From Anastrepha obliqua (Eukaryota; Arthropoda; Insecta; Diptera; Tephritidae), in NCBI RefSeq assembly GCF_027943255.1, contig NC_072896.1, positions 3,348,001 to 3,412,000 of the forward strand: 64,000 bases of DNA, given 5' to 3'. A program made the position numbers and the translations under genes. The notes below the pieces were generated by a model. That model saw only the letters and a program-made list of their open reading frames with translations. It had not been told where the DNA came from and searched no databases. This document shows positions 58,792-64,000 of the stretch, one piece after another. Positions within the stretch are counted from its first letter, which is position 1; every line of letters begins with the position of its first letter.

Positions 58792-60885
58792 TGGATGTGA
58801 TAGTTGGTGATGAGGTCACTTTGTTTGTGGTTTTTAAAATGTTTTCTTCGTTTTTTTTTTTGTTATTACTGGGTACTTATTCGAACAAGACACGTCTGTC
58901 GGTGGCAAAAGCTATGCTTCAACTGAGCTTTGAATCGCCGCAAAATTATTTGAGTAGTGCAGAAATATTTAAATCGCCTGTTTGAAAAGATTTGCTTGCA
59001 TGCGCCTACGGAATATTTCTGCTTCTGAGCTTAGTTGCGAATATCAAATTCACTCACACACTGATGAATATGAGTTTAATTACTTTTTATTATTTTTTAT
59101 TATTTTCATTTTCTATACAAAGTATATAAAATTTGCGATTAATGTTTTTGTTATGTAAGACCACAAAAAAACAAACATACAAAATGCATTAAAAACATTT
59201 AAGCGATGACTTCAACTCCTTGAAATTTGAGTTTTTCGTAAATATTAAAAAACAGATGTTCTATGATTTTAATACAAATTTTAAGTAATTAATAAATTGT
59301 CTAATGTGTGGCGGCCGCCATAGCCAAATGAGTTGGTGCGTGACTACCATTCGAGAGTGCGTAGATTCGAATATCCGTGCATGAACATCAAATAATAGAC
59401 GACGTTTTTTCTAAAGCTGTCGCAATGTTGTTGGATTCCGCATGCTGCGCTATATTAGAATCCCCAAAACAAACGAGGAAGGAGCAGGCCGAGAAATACC
59501 TGTCGTCGCACTGTCAGTGATGAGACGAGAAAATTCTTTAATGAGCTTACATCTATCGAAAGAAACATCAGAAGCTGGAAGTATGTATTAGGTGAAATCA
59601 CTCGTCGCTTGATTCCCGTTTTGTTTCTTTTTGTTTTGCAATCGAAGTTCTTACCTTATTTTTCTTTTTGTGAAATAACAATGTTTATGGAATTATAGTA
59701 TAATAGTCATAATAACATTAATAATAATAATATTTTTATTGCAAATAATACCATTTTTACTATTGACACTTTGTTGCATTTTCTCTTCCAAATTTTCGCT
59801 TTCAATTCAATACTCGCTTTGGGTGTAGGAGAATTCTTCTCACATCTCGCTCTTGTCAGGTGCGCAATCACTCAGCATTACTAATATATTTTATGAGGCT
59901 GTAAATCTGTCTGAGTTGTTTGCGTTTTGTTTTTGTTTTTGTTTTTGCGTTTGCTTATTCTTCTACGAAATATTGATAACGTCATTTTTGAAATTTGACT
60001 CAACACCGGTCTTGGCCACAACGCGTACAGTGCACGTACATATGGATGTACACACGCACACAGACATTTGCTGCCATATTTAGCCTCTGTATGAACCTCG
60101 CCTTGTTGTTGATTTCCATTATTGACCAACAACAATTACCGAGCACAATATGTTCTCATTGTTATTATTATTGTTTAATATATAATATATATATTTGTTG
60201 TTGTTAATACGTTCTTTAACTCTTATCTCGTTAACCCTAAGTTGGGCATATTGTTTTAAGCACATCTACATTGTGGATACAGTTGCGGATATGCAAATAA
60301 GGACGAGTGCTAGTAGTAGAACATTATTGTAGGACACAGTAGTTGCAGGTAGAGAACATAAAATCTCTGGAGAAGTACTGCAGGGATGCTCTGAAACTCT
60401 ATGTATGATGGTGCACTTCGACTGCGGTTACCTAAGGGGCGAGGCTTATTGGATCTGCAGATTATATAGCGCTAGCCGTGGTGGCCAAATACAAAAGAGA
60501 AATGGCTAAAATAACAAATACATAATTCAATTTGAAGTATACAACTATGGCTGGAAAAAGCATATTCAAACTGGCTCATTTAGGCTGGCATTTAAGCGGA
60601 GAAACCGGTTTAAATCGATCAAAAAATCGTTAGTATAACTACTCAAGAATATGTGGTAAAAATTTTAAAGCGAAATTCGCATTATCCCCAATTCTATAAG
60701 CACTTAAGTGAGCACGTTTTTTTCGAAACTACTTTTTTTCAACTGGTGGGCATTCTAGCTTAAAAAGTTATGGACCAATCGTTCTAAAATTTTTTGAAAT
60801 TTTTTCTTTATTCACTTCTAATCTATATGAACCTAATTCTGGGATTATGTTATTATTTAAAATATGGGTTTTTTAAGCAAAATAA
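58792..60885. other. Upstream of the minus-strand NimB-type gene; no gene seen
   Basis: Contains a SINE head at 59308-59400 and short GTTTTT and AT repeats (59925-59950, 60175-60195). The first few hundred bases should hold the NimB promoter; I see no definite core element. Confidence 0.45.
59308..59400 (+). mobile_element. tRNA-derived SINE head
   Basis: GGCGGCCGCCATAGCCAAAT (A-box-like), GAGTTGGTGCGTGACTACC, B-box-like AGATTCGAATATCCG, then ATGAACATCAAATAATAG, the same order as in the other copies. The body after the head is not recognisable. Confidence 0.72.
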
Positions 60886-60887
60886 TA

Positions 60888-62166
60888 GGACTATGAATAA
60901 GTTCGTGCGGTTTTACAACAGATGGCGTAACTTGATTATTATTCCATCGATCCACATTTCCAAACATTCATTGGAGAGCTCCTGTCGTAAGGCACAAACG
61001 TCAGTATAAGTTTTTTATTTGAAGCGTAAACAACAATATTTTTACCACACTTGAAAATGTCGAATTTCGTGCCAAATAATGTGTTTTTGCGGGGAATTCT
61101 TCTTCATTATTTTAATATGAAGCAAAAAGCAGCCGAAAGTCATCGTATCTTGGTGGAAGTTTATGGTGAGCATGCTCTAGCTGAGCGAACGTGCCAGAAG
61201 TGGTTTGCACGCTTTAAAAGTGGTGATTTTGGCTTGGAAGACGAAGAACGCGAGGGTGCGCCGCCAAAGTTCATGGATACCGAATTGGAGGAATTGCTCG
61301 ATCAAGATCCGGCTCAAACGCAAGAAGAGGTTGCAAAAACTTTGGGAGTTGATCAATCAACCATTTCCAAACGTTTAAAAGCCATGGGAATGATCCGAAA
61401 GGTAGGCCATTGGGTGCCGTATGAATTGAAGCCAAGAGACGTTGAACGCCGTTTTATGGCATGCGAACAACTGCTTCAACGGCACAAAAGAAAGGGTTTT
61501 TTGCATCGAATTGTGACTGGCGATGAAAAGTGGGTCCATTACGACAATCCAAAACGTCGGGCAACGTATGGATACCCTGGCCATGCTTCAACATCGACGT
61601 CGGCGCAGAATATTCATGGCCTGAAGGTTATGCTGTGTATCTGGTGGGACCAGCTGGGTGTTGTGTATTATGAGCTACTGAAACCGAATGAAACGATTAC
61701 GGGGGATGTCTACCGACGACAATTGATGCGTTTGAGCCGAGCACTGCGAGAAAAACGGCCGCAATACGCCGATAGACACGACAAAGTTATTTTGCAACAT
61801 GACAATGCTCGGCCACATGTTGCACAAGTGGTCAAAACATACTTAGAAACGCTCAAATGGGATGTCCTACCCCACCCGCCGTATAGTCCAGACCTTGCGC
61901 CATCCGATTACTATCTCTTCCGATCGATGCAACATGGCCTGGCTGACCAGCACTTCCGTAATTACGATGAAGTCAAAAAATGGATCGATTCGTGGATTGC
62001 GGCAAAACCGACCGAATTTTTCACAAAGGGAATCCGTGAATTGCCAGAAAGATGGGAAAAAGTAGTAGTAAGCGATGGACAATACTTTGAATATTAAATT
62101 TGTAACCATTTTACGTCAATAAAGTTTCAAATTTCGAAAAAAACCGCACGAACTTATTCATAGTCC
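60888..62166 (+). mobile_element. Full-length mariner, mauritiana-like, 1279 bp
   Basis: Perfect inverted repeats of about 28 bp starting GGACTATGAATAAGTTCGTG, flanked by TA (60886-60887, 62167-62168). Contains an intact transposase. Length is close to that of Mos1 (1286 bp). Confidence 0.95.
61057..62097 (+). CDS. Mariner transposase, intact, DD34D, 346 aa
   Basis: It would cut out and reinsert its element at TA dinucleotides in the nucleus. Start taken at the ATG 61057 (MSNFVPNN), matching the usual N-terminus of the mauritiana group; the frame is open from a TTG two codons earlier. N-terminal helix-turn-helix region to residue 110; WVPYEL at 109-114 in place of the common WVPHEL; catalytic Asp156 (VTGDEKW), Asp249 (LQHDNARPH) and Asp284 (YSPDLAPSDYYLF) with 34 residues between the last two. 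No stop or frameshift, full length, and identical element ends, so a young and possibly active copy. Confidence 0.95.
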   Translation: MSNFVPNNVFLRGILLHYFNMKQKAAESHRILVEVYGEHALAERTCQKWFARFKSGDFGLEDEEREGAPPKFMDTELEELLDQDPAQTQEEVAKTLGVDQSTISKRLKAMGMIRKVGHWVPYELKPRDVERRFMACEQLLQRHKRKGFLHRIVTGDEKWVHYDNPKRRATYGYPGHASTSTSAQNIHGLKVMLCIWWDQLGVVYYELLKPNETITGDVYRRQLMRLSRALREKRPQYADRHDKVILQHDNARPHVAQVVKTYLETLKWDVLPHPPYSPDLAPSDYYLFRSMQHGLADQHFRNYDEVKKWIDSWIAAKPTEFFTKGIRELPERWEKVVVSDGQYFEY

Positions 62167-62169
62167 TAT

Positions 62170-62455
62170 TAGATGAAAAAATATGGTATAAAAAAACTAC
62201 TTTATGTTCAAGCGCCTCACAAGCATGCAATTTTCAATATCTTTTTTACTACAATTAGGTTCATATTCTTAGGAAATGCGTTGTTAATAAAAAAAAAATT
62301 GCTGTTGATTTCAGAGAAAAATTGCAACTTCAGGAATTCCCACCAGCAAGACACTCGGATGGCGATCGTCCATGAACAGCACGCTCTAACGCCACTATCT
62401 CCCGCGGAAATAGTTTCAAAAAAATTTAAAAGTGTACCTAAAAATATTAATAAAA
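62170..62455. other. Spacer between two mariners
   Basis: About 290 bp of AT-rich DNA without features. Confidence 0.4.
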
Positions 62456-62459
62456 TATA

Positions 62460-63745
62460 ATGTGGGCAAAAAATAAGGTGAATTTGGTTGTAAAATGAAA
62501 AATCTTTATTTATTCTTGTAAATCAATTTCATCCCCTTCAAAATAATCCCCTCTCGATGAAATACACTTATGCCAACGATTTTTCCAATCCCCGAAACAT
62601 GCCAAATAGTCCATTTCCGGTATAGCCATCAGCACCTTCTTCGATTCAGCTTTTATCTCCTCAATCGACTCGAAACACGTTCCTCGGAGTGGTCTCTTGA
62701 GTTTTGGGAATAGCCAGAAGTCACAAGGCGCCAAATCAGGCGAATACGGTGGTTGCGGAACGATATGCGTGGAATTTTTGGCGAAATGGTCACGAAGAAC
62801 GAGTGCAGTGTGAGACGGTGCATTACCGTGATGCAAAAACCAAGAGTTGTTGGCCCGAATTGCTTCACGTAAACGACGCATAACGCTCAAATAATATTCC
62901 TTATTAACAGTTTGGCCAGGTGGAAGGAATTCATAGTGCACCACACCACGAAAACCGAAAAAAACTGTCATCATGCCCTTTATATTTGAACGACTTTGAC
63001 GTGCACTTTTCGGTCTGGCCTCGCCTTTTACACGATATTCACTTGATTGGTCGATTGTTTCAGGGTCGTAAGCATAAATCCAAGTCTTATCTGCCGTAAT
63101 GATGCATTTGAGCTTGTTCTGATAGTCTGAAAGCATTGTTTCACACACATCAACGCGACGACTTTTTTCCAAGAAATTGAGAGTTTTCGGTACCAAACGA
63201 GATTTGACTTTTCGTAGGCCCAAATGGTCTTTCAAAATGGTTTTCACAGATTCTTCTGATATTCCGATCATATCAGTAAGGTCTTTCACAGTCAACCGAT
63301 GATTTTTGAGCACTAACTCCTTCACTTTATTGACGTGTTGGTCACCTGTTGACGTCGATGGTCGTTCGGAGCGCTCCAAGTCATCAACACATTCTCGACC
63401 CTCTTTGAAGTCTTTGTACAACTTATAAACATTTTTCTGCGACATGGTCGAATCACCAAATGCCTTCTGCAACATGCTAAATGTTTCCGCAGCCGAAATT
63501 TCATTCCGCAAACAAAATTTGATGGCACTTCTCTGCTCAATCAAATCAGACATTGTAAAAATCGAAAAATGCACTCTTGGTCGTTTGGTAAACACAAGCG
63601 TAAATATATTACTGATAATGACATTCACATGAAAGTTGGCCCAGATGTTATTAATAGTGCTGCCAACTCATGAAAAAAATAAATAGAGCGAAATTTTAAT
63701 CCCGCGAAGTTTGACAAATAAATTCACCTTACTTTTTGCTCACAG
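62460..63745 (-). mobile_element. Full-length mariner of a second type, 1286 bp
   Basis: Inverted ends ATGTGGGCAAAAAATAAGG (left) and CTGTGAGCAAAAAGTAAGG (right), followed by TGAATTT in both, flanked by TA (62458-62459, 63746-63747). The transposase frame is complete but one catalytic residue is changed. Confidence 0.92.
62510..63553 (-). CDS. DD34D mariner transposase, full length (347 aa) but second catalytic Asp is Gly
   Basis: Start at ATG 63553 (MSDLIEQRSA), the normal beginning for this mariner group; the frame stays open 25 codons upstream. Helix-turn-helix region, RSERPSTSTGDQ linker, then first Asp in ITADKTWIYAYD, second site LHHGNAPSHTA where GGT at 62825-62827 replaces the expected GAT, and third Asp in YSPDLAPCDFWLF. 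The Asp coordinates the metal ion in this enzyme family, so cutting should be abolished. No other stop or frameshift. It could still bind its ends. Reads as a recently inactivated copy. Confidence 0.9.
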   Translation of the reverse strand: MSDLIEQRSAIKFCLRNEISAAETFSMLQKAFGDSTMSQKNVYKLYKDFKEGRECVDDLERSERPSTSTGDQHVNKVKELVLKNHRLTVKDLTDMIGISEESVKTILKDHLGLRKVKSRLVPKTLNFLEKSRRVDVCETMLSDYQNKLKCIITADKTWIYAYDPETIDQSSEYRVKGEARPKSARQSRSNIKGMMTVFFGFRGVVHYEFLPPGQTVNKEYYLSVMRRLREAIRANNSWFLHHGNAPSHTALVLRDHFAKNSTHIVPQPPYSPDLAPCDFWLFPKLKRPLRGTCFESIEEIKAESKKVLMAIPEMDYLACFGDWKNRWHKCISSRGDYFEGDEIDLQE

Positions 63746-63747
63746 TA

Positions 63748-64000
63748 GTATCCTCTAAAAAAAATTCACGAAAAACACCAAAATTTCGGCCTCCTAAACA
63801 TGTTTACCCCCTTAAAAGATGCATGAAATATACAGTCAAGACAGCCAATAAAGTTGCGGAGGCCCTGATAAGGGTGGTACTGAATGTCCTGAAGATTCCA
63901 AAAAACCACTTAGGCAACTTTAAGTATACAGCGCCTTCCTATATGTAGCGCAAATCTGGTCTGCACCGACTACGTGCTGTTAAAGTATGCAGCACGTTCC
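63748..64000. other. Window end, no gene recognised
   Basis: A CCCCCTTAA at about 63806-63814 resembles the right end of the TTAA elements, but no matching left end is found. Confidence 0.35.

Noticed and set aside
63780..63815. CCCCCTTAA as the right end of a fourth TTAA MITE
   Set aside because: No matching inverted left end with TTAA found upstream within the window.

Overview
The window reads as nuclear DNA of a higher fly, most likely a tephritid fruit fly. Three host genes are recognisable, all of the Nimrod type (EMI/NIM/EGF-repeat proteins of insect blood cells and fat body): a nimA-like gene on the + strand (exons from 28550 to 30479, 5' exons not found) and two secreted NimB-type genes that face each other tail to tail (47441-50888 on +, 50988-58791 on -). 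This matches the clustered Nimrod locus known from Drosophila. The tephritid call is an inference from a dispersed tRNA-derived SINE that I associate with these flies and from an intact DD41D (rosa-type) mariner relative; it is not proven.

Most of the rest is transposable element sequence in AT-rich DNA. 1-4150: a truncated R4/Dong-like non-LTR retrotransposon flanked on both sides by the same (AAATA)n microsatellite, then a jockey-like reverse transcriptase relic split by a TTAA-flanked MITE, then a rearranged SINE. 8100-15700: SINE, LOA/I-like, RTE and RNase H relics; the RTE copy has the inverted-5'-half layout of twin priming. 17938-19242: intact DD41D element. 20191-20895: second TTAA MITE. 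23310-24190: second RTE relic.

31315-41202 is a three-level nest. A small mariner-type deletion derivative is interrupted by a 9.5 kb Mutator-like element with a 9-bp target duplication and long terminal inverted repeats, and that element contains a 2.97 kb Helitron. The Mutator-like element carries a six-exon gene (32320-36284, - strand) that keeps one frame through five GT-AG introns, apart from one TGA. Its product joins a MULE-type DDE transposase to a C-terminal region with the Cys and His boxes of ubiquitin-specific proteases. This is the most unusual object in the window.

41945-45036: two more mariner-type relics, a SINE and a 218-bp tandem duplication that copies one mariner end. 51933-58276 is a 6.3 kb first intron of the minus-strand NimB gene, filled with mariner relics, a third TTAA MITE and a TA-flanked inverted-repeat element that carries an RNase H fragment. 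60888-63745: two full-length mariners side by side, one (346 aa, mauritiana-like) with an intact DD34D triad, the other with the second catalytic Asp changed to Gly. Long stretches at 4150-8120, 12990-15110, 15720-17930, 20900-23300, 24190-28550 and 45040-47440 hold no gene I can support.
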